DNA of 18,191 nt from UBA1732 sp045114455 (GTDB lineage: Bacteria > Verrucomicrobiota > Lentisphaeria > Victivallales > UBA1829): assembly GCA_045114455.1 (NCBI GenBank), contig JBGUKN010000094.1:1-18191 (forward strand), given 5' to 3'. Below the pieces are notes generated by a model. The model had not been told where the DNA came from and ran no database searches. It saw only the letters and a program-made list of their open reading frames with translations. How positions within the stretch are numbered: position 1 is the first letter of the stretch; every line of letters starts with the position of its first letter. This document shows, piece after piece, positions 1 to 6,005 of the stretch. A program made the translations under genes and the position numbers.

Positions 1-2
1 AG

Positions 3-58
3 CCTTTCTCCTTTTCGAACAGAACTTTTTTATGCCTCCGGACAGGACGGCATATCAA
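3..58 (-). promoter_or_regulatory. Possible leftward promoter and ribosome binding site of a gene beyond the left edge
   Basis: Read leftward, TTGATA (58-53), an 18-base spacer and CATAAA (34-29) resemble a sigma-70 promoter. They are followed by GGAGAAAGGCT (11-1), which contains the same AGAAAGG ribosome binding motif used by the GH27, phoH and ppdK genes here. If real, a divergent gene begins a few bases outside the window. The -10 match is poor and no coding sequence is visible, so this is tentative. Confidence 0.3.
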
Positions 59-76
59 ACATACAAGGAGAACGAT

Positions 77-1291
77 ATGAAAAAAGCCAGACCCGCCGCA
101 GCAGGAAAAACGCCGGCCGCACCCGCCGTTCCTGCGTTCTGGGTCAAGATCACGACTGCCGCGGAATCCCCGGCGGAAACGCCTGCATTCCAGCCTCTTG
201 CCCGTCAGGACGGGCCGGATGCCGCCGCCGCGCCGCGCCGGAAAAAACCGCTGTTCCATGCCGGTAAAAAGATCGTGCTGAAGGTCACGGTCGACGCGCC
301 GGTGTCCGCTCCCGGCGTTCGGGACAATGCGCCGGAGATCATGGAAGACGAGGAAGACGTTTCCGGGATCGACCTCAGCAAATACATGACCGGGAGCCGC
401 AAGGACCCGAAACTCGACAAGAAAAACGCGAAGGTCGTGGCGAAACAGGGCATCGTCGCGAAGACCGACTCCATGAAGCTGTACATGAACGAGGTCGGAC
501 AGATCCCGCTGATCACGCCGGAACAGGAAAAGGTCCTGGCGGCGCAGATCCACAGCGGCGACCGCGCCCTGCACGACGAGGCATGCGCCACGCTGATCAA
601 CGCGAACCTGCGCCTGGTCGTGAAGATCGCCCACGACTTCAAGGGATTCGGCCTGCCGCTCAGCGACCTGATCTCCGAGGGCAACCTCGGCCTGGTGCGC
701 GCGGTGGAGAAGTTCGATCCCGCCAAGGGCGCCAAGTTCAGTTCCTACGCCGCCTGGTGGATCAAGCAGTCCATGCGCCGCGCCCTCGCCAATCAGGCGA
801 GCGTGATCCGCATCCCCGTGCAGTCCGCCGGCAAGATCAACAAGATCAAGCTCGCCAACATGAAGCTGACGGAACAGCTCGGGCGCGCACCCACGGACAA
901 CGAGCTGGCAGATACGCTCGCCCTCAGTGAACGCACCGTCGCCACGCTCCGTCTTTCCGACCTCAAGACGATTTCCCTGCACGCGCCCATCCAGCAGGGC
1001 GAGGACGGCAGTTTCGAAGACGTCATTTCCGACCGGAACGCTATGATGCCGGACCGCATCGTCGGCGACGAGGAATCCGTTCAGCGGCTCTTCGCGCTGC
1101 TCGGCGAACTGGACGTGCGCGAACGCCAGATCATCCAGCTGCGGTTCGGCCTCGACGGCCGCCGCCCGAAGACGCTGGAGGAGGTCAGCCAGATGATCCA
1201 CCGCACACGCGAACGCGTCCGCCAGCTCCAGAACCAGGCGCTCGCCAAGCTCCGCGCGAAACTCGCGGACGAAGTCGACGCCGTGAACTGA
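77..1291 (+). CDS. Sigma-70 family RNA polymerase sigma factor, group-2-like (RpoD/RpoS family)
   Basis: This sigma subunit directs RNA polymerase to promoters. I start it at ATG 77 because AAGGAG lies 8 bases upstream; an in-frame ATG at 32 has no such site. The product is 404 residues. Residues 1-125 are a Pro/Ala- and Lys-rich low-complexity extension. Region 1.2 follows (132-165, SMKLYMNEVGQIPLIT), then region 2 (172-241, with DLISEGNLGLVRAVEKFD and SSYAAWWIKQS), region 3 (about 249-325) and region 4 (334-396). The region 4.2 helix-turn-helix keeps RTRERVRQ, so -35 recognition should be TTGACA-like. Region 2.4 reads WWIKQSMRRALANQ where primary sigmas have WWIRQAITRAIADQ, and the region 3.0 motif VHMIE is VQSAG. 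These changes argue for an alternative (group 2) sigma rather than the housekeeping one. Family assignment is certain; the regulon is unknown. Confidence 0.93.
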   Translation: MKKARPAAAGKTPAAPAVPAFWVKITTAAESPAETPAFQPLARQDGPDAAAAPRRKKPLFHAGKKIVLKVTVDAPVSAPGVRDNAPEIMEDEEDVSGIDLSKYMTGSRKDPKLDKKNAKVVAKQGIVAKTDSMKLYMNEVGQIPLITPEQEKVLAAQIHSGDRALHDEACATLINANLRLVVKIAHDFKGFGLPLSDLISEGNLGLVRAVEKFDPAKGAKFSSYAAWWIKQSMRRALANQASVIRIPVQSAGKINKIKLANMKLTEQLGRAPTDNELADTLALSERTVATLRLSDLKTISLHAPIQQGEDGSFEDVISDRNAMMPDRIVGDEESVQRLFALLGELDVRERQIIQLRFGLDGRRPKTLEEVSQMIHRTRERVRQLQNQALAKLRAKLADEVDAVN

Positions 1292-1319
1292 CCGCGTTCA
1301 AAAAAGAGTAAAAAAAACA

Positions 1320-1360
1320 GGCCGCCGGACAACCGAATGTCCGGCGGCCTTGATTTTTTT
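1320..1360. terminator. Bidirectional rho-independent terminator between the sigma factor and GH27 genes
   Basis: A perfect 12-bp stem (1320-1331 with 1338-1349) closes a six-base loop ACCGAA. On the + strand it is followed by TTGATTTTTTT; on the - strand by a run of eight Ts (complement of the A run at 1311-1318). It lies between two convergent genes, so it can stop both transcripts. Confidence 0.92.
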
Positions 1361-1422
1361 GCCGTTGAAGTTGTTTCAGGCGGGGGAAATGTCGCACCGG
1401 CATTCCCCGTTTCCGCACCGTC

Positions 1423-3201
1423 TTATTCGACGGGGCTGATCCTGTAGAGGCCGGCGGCGTGGCACTTCAGGACCTGCGAGAAGGAATCGTCGAAGGTGCC
1501 GAGGTCTTTGTTCGCCCAGAGGTCGCGGACGCGTGCGCGTTTGCCGATTCCGAGGTCGGAGAACTTCACGGAGACTTCGGCTTCGTCCTTCACTTCCACG
1601 CCGAACGCTTCATCCGTGAGGACGAGGAATTCGATCGTGCCGCCCTTGTTCTCGCAGTCGTCGGCGAGGACGCCGCGCGCGGTGATGGTGTCGTAGCCTT
1701 CGGGGCGGTCGTAGATGATGACGGATTCGGCGTGCGTGCCGATGCCGTCGATGCGGCGTCCGTCGGAGGTCTGCCCGACGCGGGTTTCGCCCCAGCCCTG
1801 CGAGGCGCTCTTCCATCTCAGTTCGGTGAGTTTCTTCGTGCCGGCGGATCCGGTGAGGACCGGGTTGAGCCAGGCGGCGTGGTCGTAGTTGAAGCCGTCG
1901 CCGCCGTCGATGACCGCGAGCGCAAACGCCTTGGAGCCGCCGATGTCGACCTTGATCTGCGCTTCCCGTTCCCCGTCGCCGCCGATGCGGATGCTGTGGT
2001 ATTTCGCCTTCAGGAAATCGACGTCGCGGCTGCCGGGGGAGGCGGCGTTGAAGAGCGCGACGTACTTGTCCTTGCTGCCGGGGATGTCGGCCGCCCAGAC
2101 GATGAGGTCGCCCGTGTTCGAGAGCTGACGGTTGTTCGTGCTGTGCTGGTTGACGGCCAGGACTTCCTTGTTCGTGAGGAGCTTCACAGTCCAGTCGTCC
2201 ATCTTGGTCATGTCCGCGCCGAGCATGAGCGGGGAGCGGGCGATGCACCAGAGGGACATGCAGGTGACCTGTTCATCGTGCGTGAATCTGGTGGGACGGC
2301 GGAATTCGATGATGCCGAACGGGAGCATGTCGGCGTCGGGGTATGCGCCCTCGATGCGGTACGGGGTCCACCTGTCGAGGCGGCCGAACATGCCGTGGAG
2401 CGGAGACCAGCGGTCCCAGAAATCGTCGGAGACGCGCCACATGTTGGCGAAGCGGTTCACGTGGGCGCCCTTCGCGACGGGGGTGTCGCCGGGGGAGAGG
2501 CTGAAGACGATCGGGCGTCCGGTCTTGTCGATGGCCTTGCGCATGGCCTCGATCTCGAGCTGCTGGACCTGGTCGTAGGGGCGGGAGATGTCGTCGACCT
2601 TGATGAAGTCGATGCCCCAGGAGGCGTAGAGCTCGAAGACGGAGTCGTAGTAGTCCTGCGCGCCGGGCTTGTTCATGTCAACGCCGAACATGTCGGGATT
2701 CCACGCGCAGACGCTGCGGGTGTTCGCGATGTCCTGCGCCCGGTAGTTCGTGCCCTTGACCGGGGTGTTCTCCTGGACGGCCTGTTTCGGAATGCCGCGC
2801 ATGAGGTGGATGCCGAACTTGAGTCCCTTGGCGTGGACGTAGTCGGCGAGGGGCTTGAAGCCCGCGCCATCGACGGAGGACGGGAATTTGTTGGGGGCGG
2901 GCAGGAGGCGTCCGAATTCATCCATGGTGAGCTTCGCGCCGCGACGGTAGCCGTGGCCCTGGGAACCGCCTTCGTACCACTGGATGTCGACCACGAAATA
3001 TTCCCAGCCGGAATCCTTCAGGTATTTTTCCTGCGCGTCGGCCTGGGCCCGCGCGATTTCATCCGTGATGGTGGTGCCGAAGCAGTCCCAGCTGTTCCAG
3101 CCCATCGGCGGGGATTTTGCCCAGTCGTGGAAATCCGCGTATGCCGCGGCGGCCGTCGCGAAAACGGCTCCGGCGCAAATCGTCTTCATCATGGTAGTCA
3201 T
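1423..3201 (-). CDS. Secreted GH27 alpha-galactosidase with an NPCBM-like insert
   Basis: Predicted to release terminal alpha-galactose (or a related alpha-linked sugar) from oligo- or polysaccharides outside the cytoplasm. The 592-residue product starts with a signal peptide (1-22, MKTICAGAVFATAAAAYA, cleavage after AYA). The GH27 (beta/alpha)8 barrel spans about 25-350, opening with SPPMGWNSWDCFG. The nucleophile is probably D203 in IKVDD and the acid/base D260 in WRVSDDFWDRW, by alignment from memory with plant and human enzymes. RSPLMLGADM (322-331) is also typical. The C-terminal beta-domain starts near 355 (VALFNAAS) and ends in VRDLWANKDLGTF...LYRISPV. Between lies an NPCBM-like segment (about 455-530: GWGETRVG, GIGTHAESVIIYDRPEGY). 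AGAAAGG sits 6 bases before the ATG. A second ATG three codons later is possible. Substrate could be another alpha-linked sugar, as GH27 also holds alpha-N-acetylgalactosaminidases. Confidence 0.93.
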   Translation of the reverse strand: MTTMMKTICAGAVFATAAAAYADFHDWAKSPPMGWNSWDCFGTTITDEIARAQADAQEKYLKDSGWEYFVVDIQWYEGGSQGHGYRRGAKLTMDEFGRLLPAPNKFPSSVDGAGFKPLADYVHAKGLKFGIHLMRGIPKQAVQENTPVKGTNYRAQDIANTRSVCAWNPDMFGVDMNKPGAQDYYDSVFELYASWGIDFIKVDDISRPYDQVQQLEIEAMRKAIDKTGRPIVFSLSPGDTPVAKGAHVNRFANMWRVSDDFWDRWSPLHGMFGRLDRWTPYRIEGAYPDADMLPFGIIEFRRPTRFTHDEQVTCMSLWCIARSPLMLGADMTKMDDWTVKLLTNKEVLAVNQHSTNNRQLSNTGDLIVWAADIPGSKDKYVALFNAASPGSRDVDFLKAKYHSIRIGGDGEREAQIKVDIGGSKAFALAVIDGGDGFNYDHAAWLNPVLTGSAGTKKLTELRWKSASQGWGETRVGQTSDGRRIDGIGTHAESVIIYDRPEGYDTITARGVLADDCENKGGTIEFLVLTDEAFGVEVKDEAEVSVKFSDLGIGKRARVRDLWANKDLGTFDDSFSQVLKCHAAGLYRISPVE

Positions 3202-3251
3202 ATCAAGCCTTTCTTTGTTGAGATATGAAAATAAAGTTTAGCTTTTTCTCT

Positions 3252-3279
3252 AATATACACGTTTTTTCCGGAAAGCAAA
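3252..3279 (-). promoter_or_regulatory. Probable promoter of the GH27 gene
   Basis: Leftward, a weak -35 (TTGCTT at 3278-3273, or TTTGCT one base earlier) is followed by 15 or 16 bases and TATATT (3257-3252), preceded by TG. The sequence GGAAAAAnCnTGTATATTA is nearly the same as in the ppdK promoter. The leader to the ATG is roughly 45 bases, AT-rich, and includes AGAAAGG. Confidence 0.65.
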
Positions 3280-3309
3280 TCCGTTTTTTCAAAAAAAGAT
3301 ACACTTTTT

Positions 3310-3341
3310 GACCAAAAAGCCCCTCCGTCGGATCGGAGGGG
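3310..3341 (-). terminator. Rho-independent terminator downstream of phoH
   Basis: On the - strand, CCCCTCCG, a six-base loop and CGGAGGGG (3341-3320) form a perfect 8-bp hairpin followed by CTTTTTGG. It sits about 195 bases beyond the phoH stop codon and upstream of the GH27 promoter, so it should insulate the two genes. The intervening 3' untranslated region carries the palindromic repeats. Confidence 0.85.
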
Positions 3342-3389
3342 ATATACTTAACGTAACGCGGCCGGTTTTGTGCGACAGCACGCGAGGTT

Positions 3390-3436
3390 GTGCCCGAGCG
3401 AAGCCGGGCACTGCCGCAGTGGAGGACTTGTCCTCC
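3390..3436. repeat. Composite palindromic repeat, copy 1 (47 bp)
   Basis: Three abutting palindromes make up the unit: GTGCCCG-N8-CGGGCAC (3390-3411), CACTGCCGCAGTG (3409-3421) and GGAGGA-CTTG-TCCTCC (3421-3436). It is identical over 47 bases to 3489-3535. In structure it resembles REP/BIME-type intergenic palindromes, but I do not recognise the family. Confidence 0.9.
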
Positions 3437-3439
3437 CCG

Positions 3440-3455
3440 GAGCGAAGCCGGGCAC
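3440..3455. repeat. Partial copy of the composite repeat
   Basis: GAGCGAAGCCGGGCAC is the right-hand part of the first palindrome, present here a third time between the two full copies. It is followed by a different small palindrome, CACCGC-AA-GCGGTG (3455-3468). The spacing of the three occurrences (44 and 55 bases) suggests a decayed tandem array. Confidence 0.75.
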
Positions 3456-3488
3456 ACCGCAAGCGGTGCCGAGTCAGCGCGCGAAAAC

Positions 3489-3535
3489 GTGCCCGAGCGA
3501 AGCCGGGCACTGCCGCAGTGGAGGACTTGTCCTCC
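3489..3535. repeat. Composite palindromic repeat, copy 2 (47 bp), abutting the phoH stop codon
   Basis: Identical to copy 1 (3390-3436). Its last base is directly next to the phoH TAA (3538-3536), so in the phoH mRNA the GGAGGA/TCCTCC hairpin forms immediately after the stop codon. Confidence 0.9.
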
Positions 3536-4864
3536 TTAGAGGTTTGCTGCTGCGGCCGCGGCCAGCGGACTTCGTTCACTCTTCTTCAGCGTGATGTGGC
3601 CATGCAGCTCGACGGGCTTGAAACGCTCGACGAGGTAGGAGAGGCCGTTGCTGGAGGCGTCCAGATAGGGATTGTCGATCTGGGCGGGGTCGCCGGTGAG
3701 GATCATTTTCGAGCCCATTCCGGCGCGGCTGACGATGGTCTTGACCTCATGCGGCGTCAGGTTCTGCGCCTCGTCGACGATGATGAACTGGCGAGGGATG
3801 CTGCGTCCGCGGATGTAGGTCAGGGCCTCAAGTTCGAGCTGGTGGTAGCGGCGCATGTCGTCGAGACGGCGGCGGACGGTCTGCTGGTCCTTCTTGCCGC
3901 CGTTCTGCATGAGGAATTCGAGGTTGTCGTAGATGGGCTGCATCCAGACGGCGAGCTTTTCGTCCTTGCCGCCGGGCATGTAGCCGATGTCCTTGCCCAT
4001 CGGCACGATCGGACGGCTCACGAGGATGCGTTCGTACAGGTTGTTGTTGATCGCCTGTTCGACGGCTGCCGCGAGCGCGAGGAGGGTCTTGCCGCTGCCT
4101 GCCTGTCCGACCAGCGAAACGACCTGGATCTCGGGATCGGTGAGCAGGATCAGGGCCATGCGCTGTTCGAGGCTGCGCGGGGAGATGCCGCCGACGTGTT
4201 CGCCCGCGCCGTTCGGGAGCACTTCGATGCGTCCGTGACGGCACCAGCCGACGGTGGTGTGGTGTTCGTTCGCCTTGTCCGCGAACATCACGAATTCGTT
4301 CGGATAGAGCGTGACGCCCTTCGGGAACGCGACGAAGCCGTCGCGGTGGAACTGGTCCATGAAGTCCGCGGTGACGGGAATCGTCTGAACGCCGGAGTAG
4401 AGTTCATCGCTGTTGACCTGTTCGCACTCGAAATCCTCCACGGGGATGCCGAGCGCGTCGGCCTTGAGGCGGAGGTTCAGGTCCTTGGTGATGAAGATCA
4501 CGGGGTGCTTTTCCCGTTCCATCAGCATTTTCGCCACGTTCAGGATGCGGTTGTCGGCCACGCTCATGTCGGAACTGCCGGAGAGACGGCCCTCGCTGAT
4601 CATGACGCGGAGACTGCCGCACTTGCGGGGATTCGGGGAATTGTCGAGCTTGACGCCTTTCGCGAGCGAGCCTTTCTGCCGGAGCGTGTCGATCTGGCGG
4701 ATCGCCTGGCGGGTGTTGCGGCCGAGTTCATCCTGATTGCGCTTGAACTTGTCGAGTTCTTCGATCACGGTCATGGGGATGACGACTTCGTTGTCCTCAA
4801 ACGCGTTGAGCGACTGCGCGCTGTGGAGAATGACGTTCGTGTCGAGCACATACGTTTTTTTCAT
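3536..4864 (-). CDS. PIN-PhoH protein (PhoH2-type RNA helicase/ribonuclease ATPase)
   Basis: PhoH2-type proteins couple an RNase-like PIN domain to a PhoH ATPase that unwinds and cuts RNA; the class is known from mycobacterial PhoH2 and Bacillus YlaK. The 442-residue product has the PIN domain at 1-145, with likely metal-binding acids D8 (VLDTN), E36 (IEELDKF), D104 (VADNRIL) and D128 (ITKDLNL). The PhoH domain covers about 225-430, with Walker A GQAGSGKT (253-260), Walker B FIIVDEAQN (360-368) and TGDPAQID (390-397). All key residues are present, so both activities are plausible. AGAAAGGA lies 8 bases before the ATG. The C-terminus ends in an alanine run just before the palindromic repeat. 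It appears monocistronic. Its leader carries a perfect inverted repeat (4885-4924). The family name reflects E. coli phoH; no phosphate link is shown here. Confidence 0.93.
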   Translation of the reverse strand: MKKTYVLDTNVILHSAQSLNAFEDNEVVIPMTVIEELDKFKRNQDELGRNTRQAIRQIDTLRQKGSLAKGVKLDNSPNPRKCGSLRVMISEGRLSGSSDMSVADNRILNVAKMLMEREKHPVIFITKDLNLRLKADALGIPVEDFECEQVNSDELYSGVQTIPVTADFMDQFHRDGFVAFPKGVTLYPNEFVMFADKANEHHTTVGWCRHGRIEVLPNGAGEHVGGISPRSLEQRMALILLTDPEIQVVSLVGQAGSGKTLLALAAAVEQAINNNLYERILVSRPIVPMGKDIGYMPGGKDEKLAVWMQPIYDNLEFLMQNGGKKDQQTVRRRLDDMRRYHQLELEALTYIRGRSIPRQFIIVDEAQNLTPHEVKTIVSRAGMGSKMILTGDPAQIDNPYLDASSNGLSYLVERFKPVELHGHITLKKSERSPLAAAAAANL

Positions 4865-4884
4865 TCGCGGAATCCTTTCTGTTG

Positions 4885-4924
4885 AACGGGGAAAGATCTT
4901 GCATCAACATACTGTTTCCCCGTT
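4885..4924. promoter_or_regulatory. Perfect 10-bp inverted repeat in the phoH upstream region
   Basis: AACGGGGAAA (4885-4894) and TTTCCCCGTT (4915-4924) are exact reverse complements around a 20-base centre. On the - strand the centre contains TATGTT (4911-4906), a possible -10 element, and TTGACT (4939-4934) lies upstream, though 22 bases away, which is too far for a standard promoter. The repeat ends 4 bases before the phoH ribosome binding site. It could be an operator or a leader hairpin. There is no T-run after it, so it is not a terminator. Confidence 0.6.
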
Positions 4925-5023
4925 TTGCGGAAAAGTCAAGCCGGAATGTAAAAAAAACTGAAAAAAAGCAGATGGAATCAGGTGAAAACGCGAAAGGCGC
5001 AGGCGTTGACGCAGGCCTGTCCG

Positions 5024-5914
5024 TCAGGCGAAAAGCTCCGCGAATTTCCGGCAGATGCGGCCCGGCGTGGCCTCGTTCTCCGCGCGGTCGCAATGCACCT
5101 CCGACTGCACGGAGACCAGTTTCGGGCAGGCGGCGAGCTTCGCGAGGATGGCGTGCCAGTCCACGGTGCCGGAACCGGGCAGGGCGTGCGCGTCGCGGTA
5201 TCCGTCATTGTCGTGCAGATGCGCGGTCACGACCCACGGCGCGAGCTTGCCGAGCGCATCCGGGTATTCGACCACATGGCCGTCCCAGACATCCTTCATG
5301 ACGGAGCAGTAAAGCTCCTGGCGTTTGCCCGGCGCGGGCGCCATGACGTTCGCATGCCCGGCGTCATAGCAACAGCCAAGCGCGGGCGAGTTGAAATGCT
5401 CCAGCAGGAACAGCACGTCGTCGGGCGTGTTCGGCGGTTCGAAGCTGTTCTCCACGGCGATCGCGACGCCGAGTTTTTCGGCGTGCGGGACAAGTTCGTC
5501 GAGCGTGCGGAGCGCGGCTTCGCGTAGCGTCCGGATAGGTGTGCGGAACCGGTTGTACTGTCCCGCGCCGATGTGGATCGTGTACGTGCGGCATCCGGTT
5601 TCCGCGGCGTAGCAGAGCGCGCGTTTGTGTCCCTCGATCATCGGCCCGCGCCGTCCCTCGAAGATGCACGAAAGATCCCAGTGCGGACCGTTCGGGGCAT
5701 GGACCTCGAACAGCTTCATCCCGGCATCGCGGACCGTCTCCAGCAGGTCCAGATAGAAGACGTGATCCGACAGGATGCGCTCCATCCATTCCTGCACGAT
5801 CACGAGGTTTTCCGCGCCGTGGTCGCGGAAGTCGGCCATGACGGATCGGTAGAGCTCGCGGGAGACGAACCGCCAGGGATAGAAGAAGGAGACTGGATGA
5901 CCGGAGAACTGCAT
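5024..5914 (-). CDS. Sugar phosphate isomerase/epimerase family protein (xylose isomerase-like TIM barrel)
   Basis: A predicted cytoplasmic metal-dependent TIM-barrel enzyme acting on a sugar, inositol or related polyol; the family includes IolE, IolI, tagatose/psicose epimerases and endonuclease IV. With the ATG at 5914 the product is 296 residues, a normal family length. Probable metal ligands are E155 (AVENSF), D184 and H187 (CYDAGHAN), H232/H234 (TAHLHDND) and E272 (VQSEVH). The frame stays open upstream to a GTG at 5980, but that GTG lies inside the ppdK terminator hairpin, so I prefer 5914. Neither start has a Shine-Dalgarno sequence (CTTCTCTCC precedes the ATG), unlike nearly every neighbour. 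I see no promoter either; it may depend on read-through from ppdK. Substrate cannot be deduced. Confidence 0.85.
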   Translation of the reverse strand: MQFSGHPVSFFYPWRFVSRELYRSVMADFRDHGAENLVIVQEWMERILSDHVFYLDLLETVRDAGMKLFEVHAPNGPHWDLSCIFEGRRGPMIEGHKRALCYAAETGCRTYTIHIGAGQYNRFRTPIRTLREAALRTLDELVPHAEKLGVAIAVENSFEPPNTPDDVLFLLEHFNSPALGCCYDAGHANVMAPAPGKRQELYCSVMKDVWDGHVVEYPDALGKLAPWVVTAHLHDNDGYRDAHALPGSGTVDWHAILAKLAACPKLVSVQSEVHCDRAENEATPGRICRKFAELFA

Positions 5915-5952
5915 GGAGAGAAGGTTTGTTGGAAAGGGTTGTTCTTTTAGAT

Positions 5953-5984
5953 GAAAACGGGGTGCCCGCGGAACGGACACCCCG
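5953..5984 (-). terminator. Probable terminator of ppdK
   Basis: An 11-bp stem with one G-T pair (5984-5974 with 5968-5958, loop of five) is followed on the - strand by TTTTC. It begins about 20 bases beyond the ppdK stop. The T-run is short, so partial read-through into the TIM-barrel gene is likely. Confidence 0.6.
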
Positions 5985-6005
5985 GTGAGTTCGGAAAGGA
6001 ACGGA

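Noticed and set aside
1381..1409. Imperfect hairpin (GGGGAATG/CATTTCCCC) just after the GH27 stop
   Set aside because: It has a bulge and no T-run on either strand; the bidirectional terminator further on suffices.
1459..3228. 589-codon open frame on the + strand over the GH27 gene
   Set aside because: Antisense shadow caused by codon bias; the GH27 motifs are on the other strand.
3308..4885. 525-codon open frame on the + strand over phoH and the repeats
   Set aside because: Antisense shadow; it runs through a terminator and palindromic repeats, and has no recognisable domain.
4962..5023. Possible terminator after the TIM-barrel gene (T7 run on the - strand)
   Set aside because: The nearby pairings (CAGGCCTG and TGACG/CGTCA) are short and not next to the T-run, so I cannot support a terminator.
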